DNA from: Mycolicibacterium mageritense
GTDB taxonomy: Bacteria; Actinomycetota; Actinomycetes; Mycobacteriales; Mycobacteriaceae
NCBI RefSeq assembly: GCF_010727475.1
Contig: NZ_AP022567.1
Location: 6,262,001 to 6,326,000 of the forward strand
Direction of reading: 5' to 3'
Length of the DNA: 64,000 nt
Shown: positions 44,872 to 54,745 of the stretch, in pieces
Position numbering within the stretch: the first letter of the stretch is position 1
Layout: each line of letters begins with the position of its first letter
Program-made: the position numbers and the translations under genes
Notes under the pieces: generated by a model
What the model was told of the DNA's origin: nothing
The model's input: only the letters and a program-made list of their open reading frames with translations
Database searches by the model: none

Positions 44872-45860
44872 TGGCACCCACCGTCGGAGAACTCGCCGCG
44901 GGGATCCGGGCCGGCGACCGTGCGGCGCTGGCCCGCGCGATCACGCTGGTCGAGTCGACCAGGGCGGATCACCGTGATCAGGCCCAGCAACTGCTGCTCG
45001 AGCTCATGCCCGACGCGGGCAGAGCGCAGCACGTCGGCATCACGGGCGTGCCGGGCGTGGGGAAGTCCACCACGATCGAAGCGCTCGGGATGTACCTCAT
45101 CGAGCGGGGCCACCGGGTGGCGGTGCTCGCGGTCGACCCGTCGTCCACGCGGACCGGCGGGTCGATCCTCGGCGACAAGACGCGCATGGCCCGGCTGGCG
45201 GTGCACCCCGATGCCTACATCAGGCCGTCGCCGACCTCGGGCACCCTGGGCGGCGTGGCCAAGGCCACCCGGGAGACCGTCGTGCTGCTTGAGGCGGCGG
45301 GCTACGACGTGATCCTGGTCGAGACGGTCGGGGTGGGGCAGTCCGAGGTCACGGTGTCGAACATGGTGGACACCTTCGTATTTCTCACACTCGCCCGTAC
45401 GGGCGACCAGTTGCAGGGCATCAAGAAGGGTGTGCTCGAGCTCGCCGATGTCATCGTGGTGAACAAGGCCGACGGCGAGCACGCGCTGGAGGCCAAGAAG
45501 GCCGCGCGGGAGCTGACGGGTGCGATCCGGCTCATCTATCCGCGGGAAACACTTTGGCGCCCACCGGTTCTCACCATGAGTGCGCTGGCGGGCCATGGCC
45601 TTGAAGAGCTGTGGGACACGGTGCTCAAGCATCGCAAGGTGCTCACCGAGGCGGGGGAGTTCGAGGCCAGGCGCCGCGCTCAGCAGGTCGACTGGACCTG
45701 GTCGATGGTGCGGGACACCGTGCTCGACCGGGTGCTGTCGCACCCTGCGGTCCGCAGCATCCGGGACGACGTGGAACGCCAGGTTCGCGAAGGTGAACTG
45801 ACGCCTGCCCTGGCGGCACAGCAGCTTCTCGATGCGGCAACCGAAAGGGACGACGGATGA
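44871..45860 (+). CDS. meaB: MeaB, G-protein chaperone of methylmalonyl-CoA mutase
   Basis: SIMIBI-class GTPase of 329 residues from GTG 44871. Walker A is GVPGVGKST, switch region VDPSSTRTGGSILGDKTRM, and NKADG gives guanine specificity. MeaB protects MutB and gates cofactor loading. In M. tuberculosis the toxin-antitoxin pair mazEF4 lies between mutB and meaB; here the two genes directly overlap. The stop overlaps the lipoprotein start by 4 bp. Confidence 0.95.
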
Positions 45861-46198
45861 CGAATATGACGGCCAGAGTGCTGTGCGGTGCGGCCGGAAC
45901 GGCCCTGACCGCGGTACTGCTCGCGGGTTGCGGCGGAGCGGCCAAGGTCGACAACGCGACCGTGGTGAGCAAGACGGACCTGCAGAAACAGGCCAAGGAG
46001 AAGCTGCAGGCCGCGGCGAAGAAGAAGGCCAAGTCCGTCGTGTGCGAGGACGGCATCGAAGGCACCGTCGGTGCGACCCAGAAGTGCGTGCTGACCGGCA
46101 CAGACGGCAAGAAGTGGGCCGTCACGGCCACGGTCACCGCGGTCAAGGACGGCAAGGCGACCATCGATTTCAAGACCGCCAAGGATCCCATCCAGTGA
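45857..46198 (+). CDS. DUF4333 lipoprotein
   Basis: 113 residues from ATG 45857. Signal peptide with lipobox LLAGC near residue 24, so a lipid-anchored surface protein. A DUF4333-like domain follows, with two Cys (VVCEDGIEG and QKCVLTG) likely forming a disulfide, plus a Lys/Ala-rich helix (QKQAKEKLQAAAKKKAK). Translational overlap with meaB looks conserved-operon-like, but a function in methylmalonate metabolism is unlikely. Confidence 0.88.
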   Translation: MTNMTARVLCGAAGTALTAVLLAGCGGAAKVDNATVVSKTDLQKQAKEKLQAAAKKKAKSVVCEDGIEGTVGATQKCVLTGTDGKKWAVTATVTAVKDGKATIDFKTAKDPIQ

Positions 46199-46272
46199 CG
46201 TTCGGGCCGAGCGGGCCTAACGGATAGGTAACACATGGAAAATTTGCCGGGGTTCCAGGTAAATTCGACTGT

Positions 46273-47541
46273 GTGACGTATGTGCACACGCGGGATCGCA
46301 ACGGGGCGGTCCCACATCGCGTTCAGGGCGCGGCCGACGAGAACTTCGCCTGCACCGTCCGCGCGTTTGCGCAGCTGTTTCCCGGGCGACGCTTCGGCGG
46401 TGGTGCGCTGGCCATCTACCAGGACGGCGACCCCGTCGTCGACGTCTGGACCGGATATTCCGACCGGGCGGGCACCGAGTACTGGACGGCCGATACCGGT
46501 GCGATGGTCTTCTCGGCGACCAAGGGAATGGCCTCGACCATCATCCATCGGCTGGTGGACCGTGGCCTGCTGGATTACGACACGCCCGTGTGTGCGTACT
46601 GGCCCGAGTTCGGCGAGAACGGCAAGGCCGGCATCACGGTCCGGCAGGTCATGGCGCACGAGGCCGGGCTGTCCCAACTCAACGGTGTCAGCAAGGCCGA
46701 ACTGCTCGACCACCGGCTCATGGAACGGCGGATCGCGGCGGCGCCGGTCAACTCGCTGTTGTTCGGCAGGTCGGCCTATCACGCACTGACGTACGGGTGG
46801 CTGCTGTCCGGCCTGGCCCGGGCCGTCACGGGTCAGGACATGCGCGAGCTGTTCCGCACCGAACTGGCGAACCCGTTGCGCACCGACGGCATTCACCTCG
46901 GGCGCCCGCCCGCCGGCGCACCGACCCGGGCCGCCGAGATCCTCGGTCCGCAGCGGCGCTGGCCGAACCAGATCTTCGATTTCGTGGCCCCCAGGATCGC
47001 GGCCCTGCCCTTTTCGGGCGCGTTCGGTTCGATGTACTTCCCCGGCGTGATGTCGCTCGTACAGGGCGATACGCCGTTCCTCGACTCGGAGATCCCCGCG
47101 GCCAACGGGGTGGCCACCGCGCGGGCGCTCGCCCGGATGTACGGCGCGATCGCCAACCACGGGCAGTTCCGCGGCGCCGAGTTCCTGTCGGAGCGCACGG
47201 TGGCCGGCCTCACCGGTCGCCCGCATCTGCGCCCCGATCGGAATCTGGTGGTGCCGTTGGCTTTCCATCTCGGCTATCACGCGGTGCCGTTCGGCGTGAT
47301 GCCCGGTTTCGGTCATGTCGGCCTCGGCGGCTCGGTCGGCTGGGCCGATCCGGCGAGTGGGCTGGCCATCGGCTTCGTGCACAACCGGCTGTTGACTCCG
47401 ATGGTGTTCGACATGGCGGCGTTCGTCGCGCTCAATGCCGTGATCCGCAACGACGTGGCCCGCGCCCGCAGGCGCGGTTACGCCCCGGTGCCCGATCTCG
47501 GGGCAGCACCGTACGAACTGTCCAAGCCGGTCGCCGGCTAG
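46273..47541 (+). CDS. lipL: Beta-lactamase-family esterase LipL
   Basis: Class C beta-lactamase/esterase family VIII protein, 422 residues from GTG 46273; TAAATT at 46260-46265 suggests a leaderless transcript. The catalytic SxxK is in VFSATKGMAS (about residue 80), and the Tyr motif YHALTYGW is at about residue 172. There is no signal peptide. Corresponds to Rv1497. In M. tuberculosis the protein is a lipolytic esterase; location before a glycolipid locus is conserved. Confidence 0.93.
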   Translation: MTYVHTRDRNGAVPHRVQGAADENFACTVRAFAQLFPGRRFGGGALAIYQDGDPVVDVWTGYSDRAGTEYWTADTGAMVFSATKGMASTIIHRLVDRGLLDYDTPVCAYWPEFGENGKAGITVRQVMAHEAGLSQLNGVSKAELLDHRLMERRIAAAPVNSLLFGRSAYHALTYGWLLSGLARAVTGQDMRELFRTELANPLRTDGIHLGRPPAGAPTRAAEILGPQRRWPNQIFDFVAPRIAALPFSGAFGSMYFPGVMSLVQGDTPFLDSEIPAANGVATARALARMYGAIANHGQFRGAEFLSERTVAGLTGRPHLRPDRNLVVPLAFHLGYHAVPFGVMPGFGHVGLGGSVGWADPASGLAIGFVHNRLLTPMVFDMAAFVALNAVIRNDVARARRRGYAPVPDLGAAPYELSKPVAG

Positions 47542-47877
47542 TCCCGCCCCGGACAACGCAACTCGTCGGGCACTGCCGGAGTGATTTATCTCACTCGCGC
47601 GCCGGCCTGGGTGCTGGATGACAGATGGCTCCGTGCAGATTCCCTGTTGAGGGGTGCGATTTGCCGTGCCCGTAAATTGCCTGTCTCGGTGCGTTCACGC
47701 AATCGTGGTGGTGGCGCGCTGCTGCCGACTCGTCGCGATGGTGGTAGGGCGGACGGGCCGTGACGCCGACGTTGCCGGGACGGGCCGTTCGCGTCGCGTC
47801 GGCACAGGTCATTTGCGACCGCAATGAGCCGGCGGGGGTTGCGGGCGCAAAACGTGAATATAGTTTGTCAGGTTAAT

Positions 47878-47901
47878 GAAATAGCCATTCAGCGCTATTT
47901 C
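47878..47901. repeat. Inverted repeat GAAATAGC-N8-GCTATTTC
   Basis: Two perfect 8-bp arms (47878-47885 and 47894-47901) separated by 8 bp in the AT-rich part of the PKS upstream region. This could be an operator or an RNA hairpin; its distance from the PKS start (about 540 bp) favours an operator or an upstream terminator after lipL. Confidence 0.4.
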
Positions 47902-48170
47902 CCGAAACTTCGAGACAGTTTTGGAAATGTTTGCGCGGTAGCTGCTGGCAAACTTTCTGTGCCGTTGCTATGGGGTCGCTGAGGCCTATGTGGGAATGGT
48001 CGTTCAAACGGTTTGGATTCAAGGTGGGAGAAACCCCGCAACGCCATCCGGTTGGTGTAGGGTGAGCGCCCGCGGGCGCGCGCGAGAGGTGGCTGGGGAT
48101 CCGGATGGGTGCGTTATATGCAAGTGCGACAACGGCTTTAGGTAGCCCTGTAGGCCTGCCTGATACGTGC

Positions 48171-48176
48171 TAGGGT
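48171..48176 (+). promoter_or_regulatory. Candidate -10 box of the PKS operon
   Basis: GTGCTAGGGT contains TAGGGT, an extended -10 type hexamer as in mycobacterial SigA promoters, about 265 bp before the PKS start. A second TAGGGT lies at 48058-48063. No convincing -35 is visible for either. Confidence 0.3.
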
Positions 48177-48441
48177 GGCGCGACGCGGATCTGGGAGCCC
48201 GGGTGTGTCCGGCCCGTTAACCTGTAGTAAGTGGCTCATTACCATTTCTGCGATCGGATGTTTCCAACATTGTTGTTGGGCGGGACGCTACGCTACGCAC
48301 GCGAGTTGGCAACAACTCAAACTGGATGAGGGGATCCGGTAGCGTGCGTCGGCGGCGACGCAGCGCGCATTCTTTTTTCGCGCTTTAGCCGTGCCAGCGA
48401 TGCGTTGTACAACGCCTGATCGAGAGAGGTCTTGAGCCGAC

Positions 48442-51400
48442 ATGGCTGATGCTCCAGTCACCCCCGTCGCCGTGATCGGCATGGCATGCCGGCTACCTGG
48501 GGGAATCGACTCACCGGCCAAGCTGTGGGACGCATTGCTGCGGGGTGACGACCTGGTCACCGAGATCCCCCTGGAGCGATGGGACGCCGACGAGTTCTAC
48601 GACCCCGAGCCGGGCGTCGCGGGCCGGTCGGTGTCGAAGTGGGGCGGCTTCCTCGACGACGTTGGCGGATTCGACGCGGACTTCTTCGGGATCGGTGAGC
48701 GCGAGGCCATCGTGATCGATCCGCAGCAGCGGTTGCTGCTCGAGACGTCCTGGGAAGCGCTCGAGCACGCGGGCGTCGATCCGGCCACCGTGGCCGATTC
48801 CCTGACCGGCGTCTTCGTCGGGATGACCTACGCCGACTACCAACTGCTCGCCGCCGATGCGCGGGTGCTCGACGGGCCTTACGGCTTCACGGGCAGCAAT
48901 TTCAGCCTGGCATCGGGACGCATCGCCTACGCGCTCGGCGCGCGCGGACCGGCCTACACGGTTGATTCGGCGTGCTCGTCGGGACTGCTCGCGATCCACA
49001 ACGCCTGCCGCAGTCTCGGTGACGGCGAAAGCGACCTCGCGCTGGCGGGCGGCGTCCACATCGTGCTCGAACCGCGCAAGATGGCCTCCGGTTCGGCGCA
49101 GGGCATGCTGTCACCGACGGGCCGCTGCCATGCGTTCGATGTCGCAGCGGACGGCTTCGTATCCGGCGAAGGCTGCGCGGTGGTACTGCTGAAGCGTCTG
49201 CCCGATGCAGTGCGCGACGGAGATCGCGTGCTCGCGGTCATTCGCGGCACGGCGGCCAACCAGGACGGGCGCACCGTGAACATCGCGACCCCGTCGCGCG
49301 ACGCGCAGGTCGCGGTCTATCGGGCCGCGCTCGCGGCGGCAGCCACCGATCCCACCACCATCGGCATGATCGAGGCCCACGGGACAGGTACCCCAGTCGG
49401 CGATCCGATCGAATATGCCGGCTTGGCAGACGTTTACGGCACCACGGGCCCGTGCGCGCTCGGCTCGGCGAAGACGAACTTCGGCCACACCCAGTCGGCT
49501 TCGGGCGTGGTCAGCCTCATCAAGGCGGTGCTGGCGCTGCAGGAGGCCGTGATTCCACCGAGCCTGCACTTCGAGCGGTTGCCCGACCAGATGGCCGCGA
49601 TCGACACAAATCTGTTCGTGCCGCGCGAGAACGTGCCGTGGCCTGCCGTCGACGGACATCCCAGGCGCGCCGCGGTGTCGTCATACGGCCTGTCGGGCAC
49701 CAACGTACACGCGGTGCTCGAGCAGGCGCCCGCCCAGGCGCTCGCCGCGACGTTCGTCGAGGGACGTGACGTCGCGGGTTCGGCCGGCGCCGGGGCCAAG
49801 CTGTTCGCCGTGTCCTCGACGTCGGCCGACGCGCTGCGCGAGAGCGCGCGCAGGCTGGCCGACTGGGTCGCCGAGGCGGATCTGCGTGGCCGTGGACTGG
49901 CCGATCTCGGATATACGCTGGCCCGTCGCCGCGGCCACCGCGACGTTCGCACGTCCGTATTGGCAGCCACGCCAGACGAACTCGTCGAGGCGCTACGCGA
50001 AGTAGCCGACGGTGACAGTCCGTACCAGCCTGCTGCCGCGGGAGGGCGCGGACCGGTGTGGGTGTTCTCCGGCCAGGGCTCGCAGTGGGCCGCGATGGGC
50101 GCATCGCTGCTGGCCACCGAACCGGTGTTCGCCGCGACCGTGGCCGAGCTGGAACCGCTCATCGCCCGCGAGTCCGGATTTTCGGTGACAGAGGCGATGT
50201 CGGCACCCGAGGTGGTGACCGGCATCGACCGGGTGCAACCGAGCGTCTTCGCGATGCAGATCGCGCTGGCCGCGACGATGAAGGCCCACGGAGTGCGTCC
50301 GGGTGCCGTGATAGGTCACTCGATGGGGGAGGCCGCCGCGGCCGTCGTAGCGGGTGCGCTCTCGATCGAGGACGGCGTGAAGGTGATCTGCCGCCGTTCG
50401 CGGCTCATGGCCCGGGTCGCGGGAGCCGGTGCCATGGCGTCAGTGGAACTGCCTGCCGCACAGGTGCTTTCCGAACTCGCGGCCCAGGGGATCGGCGACG
50501 TCGTGCTGGCCGTGGTCGCCTCGCCCGAGTCCACCGTGGTGGGCGGAGCCACGGACTCGATCCGCAGGCTCGTGGCCGGGTGGGAGAAACGCGGCGTGAT
50601 GGCCCGCGAGGTCGCGGTGGACGTCGCTTCCCATACGCCCCAGGTCGAGCCGGTCCTGGAGGACTTGATCGACCAGCTCGCCGACCTGGATCCGATGGAG
50701 CCGACGGTTCCGTATTACTCGGCCACGCTCTACGACCCGCGTGACGAACCCATGTGGGACGGTGACTACTGGGCCGACAATCTGCGCTACACCGTGCGGT
50801 TTGCGGCAGCGGTGCAGGCCGCGCTCGAAGACGGGTACCGGGTGTTCGGCGAATTGGCGCCCCACCCGCTGCTCACCCACGCGGTCGAGCAGACGGCGCG
50901 CAGTCTCGACATGTCGACGGCCGTGCTCGCCGCAATGCGGCGCGACCAGCCGACCCCGTCCGGGCTCCTGGGCTTCGTCGGCGATGTGCACAACTCCGGT
51001 GCGGCAGTGGACTTTTCGGAGCTTTATCCCGATGGCCGACTGGTCGAGGCGCCGTTGCCGGCGTGGACGCACCGCACGCTGCTGCTCACGCGCGACGGTC
51101 ACGATCAGCCGGGCCGCGGGGCCAACACCGTGGCGGTCCATCCCTTGCTCGGCGCGCACGTACGGCTCCCCGAGGACGAGGAACGGCACGTCTGGCAGGC
51201 CGATGTGGGCACCGCGGCGCAGCCCTGGCTCGACGATCACCGCGTGCACGACGTGGCGGCCATGCCGGGCGCGGCCTACTGCGAGATGGCACTGACGGTC
51301 GCCGCGAACGTGCTCGGCGACGGTGCCGAAGTGCACGATCTGACGTTCCACGACCTGCTGCTGCTCGACGAGCACACGGAGGTGTCCACGGTCGCCGCGG

Positions 51401-54400
51401 TGACCTCCGAAGGCGTTGCCGAACTCGGCATCGAATCGACCGCCGACGGTGAGCGGGTTCGCCGTGCGTCGGCACACCTGCGGGCCGCCCCCGGTGGTAC
51501 GCCGCAGCCGTACGACATCGCCGCACTGCTTGCCGCACATCCGGACCGCACAGACGGCGCCGACCTACGAGAATCCTTCGCGGCGCACGGCATTCAATAC
51601 GGCCCCGCGTTCGCGGGCCTGGCTGCGGCCGGAACCGGCCCCCGCACTTCGGTTTTCGCCGAGGTGGCGTTGCCGCCCGCGCTGCGCTCGCAGCAATCCG
51701 GCTACGCCGTGCACCCGGCCCTGCTCGATGCGTGCTTCCAGGCCGTGGCCGGTCACCCCGCGATCCGAGACGACTCAGCGGGCACGTTGCTGCTGCCGCT
51801 CGGTGTTCGGCGGATCCGCGCCACCGCCTCGACGCGGCAGGCGCAGTACTGTCTTGTGCGGATCGGCACGGTCAGCGATGCACTGGTGGAAGCGGACCTG
51901 GAGATCCTCGACGAACACGGCACCGTGCTCGTCACCGTCGAAGGTCTCCGGCTCGGTGCGCATGCCGGATCGGCACACCGCGATCACACACTGAACAGCC
52001 GGTTGCTGACCGTCAACTGGATCCAGCAGCGCGTGCCGGGGGTCGAGGACACCGAGCGCCGAGCGGTGCTGGTGATCGACACGGCAGCGTCGGGCGAACG
52101 GCTTTCGGGCCAGCTGGTGGCCGCGCTGGCCTCGTACGGCGTCGCCGCCGACACGACGGTGTGGCCGTCCGATGCCGCCGCCGACACCGACGCTCAGGAG
52201 GCGCTCGCAGGACGGTTGGCGCGGGAGAACATCGGTGCCGTCGTGGTATTCGCGGGATCCGACGCTTCCGGCGCGGCTCCGCACGGTGCCGACCAGGTGC
52301 GGCGCCTCGTGCACATCGCGCGTCAACTGCCGGAGGCGACCGGTGCGCCGCGCCTGTACGTGGTGACCCGCAATGCCCAGCGCGTCGTCGCGGGCGACGC
52401 GCCCGATCTCGCGCAGGCCGGATTGCGCGGCCTGGTGCGGGTGATCGGAGTGGAGCATCCGCACCTGCACCCGACCCTGATCGACATCGACGGCGACACC
52501 GACGCCGAACAGTTGGCGGCTCACGTGTTGTCGGGTTCCGAGGAAGACGAGACGGCATGGCGCGCCGGTGTGCACTACGCCGCGCGCCTCAACCTCGGCC
52601 CGCTCGGAGCCGACGACTTCCGGTCCACCGTGGTCGACCATCAGCACGACGGGGTGCGGCTGCAGATCCGCACGCCGGGCGACCTGCAATCGCTCGAACT
52701 GGCCGCGGTCGACCGCGTGGAACCCGGTCCCGGTCAGATCGAGGTCGCGGTGCGGGCGTCGAACCTGAACTTCGCCGACGTCCTGGTGGCCCTCGGTCGC
52801 TATCCGAGCTTCGAAGGGCGCATGCCCCAGCTCGGAGCCGACTATGCCGGCGAGGTCGTGGCCGTCGGGCCGGGGGTGACCGAGCATCAGGTCGGCGATC
52901 AGGTCGCGGGAATCTCGACCAACGGCGCGTGGGCCACCTACATCACGTGTGACGCAAACCTCGCGGTCACCTTGCCGTCGGCCCTGACCGCCGGGCAGGC
53001 CGCCGCTGTCCCCAGCGCGCACGCGACCGCGTGGTACAGCCTGCACAACCTGGCCAGGATCTCGGCGCGGGACAAGGTTCTGATCCACTCGGCCACCGGC
53101 GGGGTCGGCCAGGCCGCCATCGCGATCGCCCGTGCCGCGGGCGCCGAGATCTTTGCCACCGCAGGCAGCCCGAAGCGGCGAGAACTGTTGCGCGGTATGG
53201 GGATAACTCATGTCTACGACTCACGCACCACGGACTTCGCCGATCAGATCCGCAGGGACACCGACGGTTACGGCGTCGACATCGTGCTCAACTCCCTGCC
53301 CGGGGCGGCTCAGCGCGCGGGCCTGGAACTGCTGTCCTTCGGCGGGCGCTTCGTGGAGATCGGCAAACGCGACATCTACGGCGACACCCGGCTGGGGCTG
53401 TTCCCGTTCCGGCGCAACCTGGCCTTCTACGCCGTCGACCTGGCGTTGTTGACACTCACCGATCCGAACACCGTGCGCGACCTGCTGACCACGGTTTACG
53501 AGCAGATCGCCGACGGCGTGCTACCGGTGCCCGAGACCACGCATTTCCCGCTGGCCGACGGTGCCACCGCCATCCGGGTCATGGGCGGAGCCGAGCACAC
53601 CGGGAAGCTGGTGTTGGACATCCCGCGCAGCGGCCACGGGCCCGCGGTGGTGCCGCCGTCGGAGGCGAACCCTTTCCGGCCCGATGGCGCCTATGTGGTC
53701 ACCGGGGGTCTCGGCGGGCTCGGATTGTTCCTGGCCGAGAAGATGGCCGAGGCGGGTTGCGGCCGCATCGTCGTCAACGGCCGGTCGGCGCCGGGGCCCC
53801 ACGCCCAGGCGGTGCTGCGCCGGATTCGCTCGCACGGCACCGAGGTCGAGGTGGAGCGCGGTGACATCGCCGACCCCGCGACCGCCCGGCGCTTGGTCGA
53901 GGCCTCGACGGCCACCGGGCTGCCGGTGCGCGGTGTGCTGCACGCGGCCGCGGTGGTCGAGGATGCCACGCTGAGCGCCATCACCGATGCCCTCGTCGAG
54001 CGCGACTGGTCACCAAAAGTGCACGGCGCGTGGAATCTTCACGAAGCCACGGCCGGGCAACCGCTCGACTGGTTCTGCTCCTTCTCGTCGGCCGCGGCAT
54101 TGGTCGGATCACCCGGTCAGGGGGCGTACGCGGCGGCCAACAGTTGGCTGGACGCTTTCGCGCACTGGCGCCGGGCCCAGGGCTTGCCCGCGACGTCGAT
54201 CGCCTGGGGCGCGTGGTCGGAGATCGGGCAGGGCCGCCACCTGGCGCAGGACCAGGCGATGGCGATCCATCCCGAGGACGGGGCCTATGCATTCGACATT
54301 TTGCTCCGGCATGACCGCGCTCACACCGGATACGCGCCGGTGGCAGGTGCGCCGTGGCTCGCGTCGTTCGCGCAGACCCGGCCGTTCGCCGAGGCGTTCC

Positions 54401-54717
54401 GCAACCTCGACAACGGGCGCGCGGGCGCCAGCCAGTTCCTGGCCGAATTGCGCGCGCTGCCGATGGAGGAATGGTCGACGCGGCTGCGGAGGCTGATCTC
54501 CGATGCGATCAGCCTGATCCTGCGCCGCTCGGTCGACGTCGACCGCCCACTGTCGGAATACGGGCTGGATTCGCTCGGCAACCTCGAACTGCGTACCCGC
54601 ATCGAGACCGAGACGGGCATCCGGATCAGCCCGATGGGCATCACCACCATCCGCGCACTCGCCGACAGCCTGACCGACACGCTGGCGGCCGAAGTGACCG
54701 CCTCGACGCCGGCATGA
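48442..54717 (+). CDS. Mycocerosic acid synthase-like polyketide synthase
   Basis: Iterative type I PKS of 2091 residues with the full MAS/Pks5 order. KS is at about 8-430 (Cys178 in DSACSSG, His in EAHGTGT and NFGHTQ). AT is about 540-855 (Ser627 in GHSMGE, VASH motif typical of methylmalonyl selection). DH follows about 900-1180 (His933 in DDHRVHDVAAMPG), ER about 1415-1720 (SATGGVGQAAIA), KR about 1750-1930 (TGGLGGLGLF) and ACP about 2010-2080 (Ser2044 in GLDSLG). There is no thioesterase, so release needs a Pap acyltransferase. Product probably a multimethyl-branched acid; the locus resembles pks5/papA4/fadD in lipooligosaccharide clusters. Confidence 0.95.
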   Translation: MADAPVTPVAVIGMACRLPGGIDSPAKLWDALLRGDDLVTEIPLERWDADEFYDPEPGVAGRSVSKWGGFLDDVGGFDADFFGIGEREAIVIDPQQRLLLETSWEALEHAGVDPATVADSLTGVFVGMTYADYQLLAADARVLDGPYGFTGSNFSLASGRIAYALGARGPAYTVDSACSSGLLAIHNACRSLGDGESDLALAGGVHIVLEPRKMASGSAQGMLSPTGRCHAFDVAADGFVSGEGCAVVLLKRLPDAVRDGDRVLAVIRGTAANQDGRTVNIATPSRDAQVAVYRAALAAAATDPTTIGMIEAHGTGTPVGDPIEYAGLADVYGTTGPCALGSAKTNFGHTQSASGVVSLIKAVLALQEAVIPPSLHFERLPDQMAAIDTNLFVPRENVPWPAVDGHPRRAAVSSYGLSGTNVHAVLEQAPAQALAATFVEGRDVAGSAGAGAKLFAVSSTSADALRESARRLADWVAEADLRGRGLADLGYTLARRRGHRDVRTSVLAATPDELVEALREVADGDSPYQPAAAGGRGPVWVFSGQGSQWAAMGASLLATEPVFAATVAELEPLIARESGFSVTEAMSAPEVVTGIDRVQPSVFAMQIALAATMKAHGVRPGAVIGHSMGEAAAAVVAGALSIEDGVKVICRRSRLMARVAGAGAMASVELPAAQVLSELAAQGIGDVVLAVVASPESTVVGGATDSIRRLVAGWEKRGVMAREVAVDVASHTPQVEPVLEDLIDQLADLDPMEPTVPYYSATLYDPRDEPMWDGDYWADNLRYTVRFAAAVQAALEDGYRVFGELAPHPLLTHAVEQTARSLDMSTAVLAAMRRDQPTPSGLLGFVGDVHNSGAAVDFSELYPDGRLVEAPLPAWTHRTLLLTRDGHDQPGRGANTVAVHPLLGAHVRLPEDEERHVWQADVGTAAQPWLDDHRVHDVAAMPGAAYCEMALTVAANVLGDGAEVHDLTFHDLLLLDEHTEVSTVAAVTSEGVAELGIESTADGERVRRASAHLRAAPGGTPQPYDIAALLAAHPDRTDGADLRESFAAHGIQYGPAFAGLAAAGTGPRTSVFAEVALPPALRSQQSGYAVHPALLDACFQAVAGHPAIRDDSAGTLLLPLGVRRIRATASTRQAQYCLVRIGTVSDALVEADLEILDEHGTVLVTVEGLRLGAHAGSAHRDHTLNSRLLTVNWIQQRVPGVEDTERRAVLVIDTAASGERLSGQLVAALASYGVAADTTVWPSDAAADTDAQEALAGRLARENIGAVVVFAGSDASGAAPHGADQVRRLVHIARQLPEATGAPRLYVVTRNAQRVVAGDAPDLAQAGLRGLVRVIGVEHPHLHPTLIDIDGDTDAEQLAAHVLSGSEEDETAWRAGVHYAARLNLGPLGADDFRSTVVDHQHDGVRLQIRTPGDLQSLELAAVDRVEPGPGQIEVAVRASNLNFADVLVALGRYPSFEGRMPQLGADYAGEVVAVGPGVTEHQVGDQVAGISTNGAWATYITCDANLAVTLPSALTAGQAAAVPSAHATAWYSLHNLARISARDKVLIHSATGGVGQAAIAIARAAGAEIFATAGSPKRRELLRGMGITHVYDSRTTDFADQIRRDTDGYGVDIVLNSLPGAAQRAGLELLSFGGRFVEIGKRDIYGDTRLGLFPFRRNLAFYAVDLALLTLTDPNTVRDLLTTVYEQIADGVLPVPETTHFPLADGATAIRVMGGAEHTGKLVLDIPRSGHGPAVVPPSEANPFRPDGAYVVTGGLGGLGLFLAEKMAEAGCGRIVVNGRSAPGPHAQAVLRRIRSHGTEVEVERGDIADPATARRLVEASTATGLPVRGVLHAAAVVEDATLSAITDALVERDWSPKVHGAWNLHEATAGQPLDWFCSFSSAAALVGSPGQGAYAAANSWLDAFAHWRRAQGLPATSIAWGAWSEIGQGRHLAQDQAMAIHPEDGAYAFDILLRHDRAHTGYAPVAGAPWLASFAQTRPFAEAFRNLDNGRAGASQFLAELRALPMEEWSTRLRRLISDAISLILRRSVDVDRPLSEYGLDSLGNLELRTRIETETGIRISPMGITTIRALADSLTDTLAAEVTASTPA

Positions 54718-54745
54718 CCGTCCGGAAGCAGAGCTAGGAGACGAT

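Larger units (their letters stand above)
47542..48441. other. 900-bp intergenic region upstream of the PKS
   Basis: No gene can be supported here: the possible frames are short, lack ribosome sites and lie on both strands. GC falls clearly in 47,850-48,030 and again near 48,230-48,290. The region contains an 8-bp inverted repeat (47878-47901) and two TAGGGT hexamers (48058-48063 and 48171-48176). It is the likely regulatory region of the PKS operon, with a long 5' untranslated leader and possible binding by a silencer such as Lsr2. Confidence 0.55.

Noticed and set aside
47581..47824. Short frames on both strands after lipL (about 60 and 77 codons)
   Set aside because: No ribosome site, Arg-rich shadow-like composition, and they contradict each other by overlap.
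48138..48156. TTAGGT-containing stretch resembling an IdeR iron box
   Set aside because: Only the first half fits TTAGGTTAGGCTAACCTAA; the second half has no symmetry.
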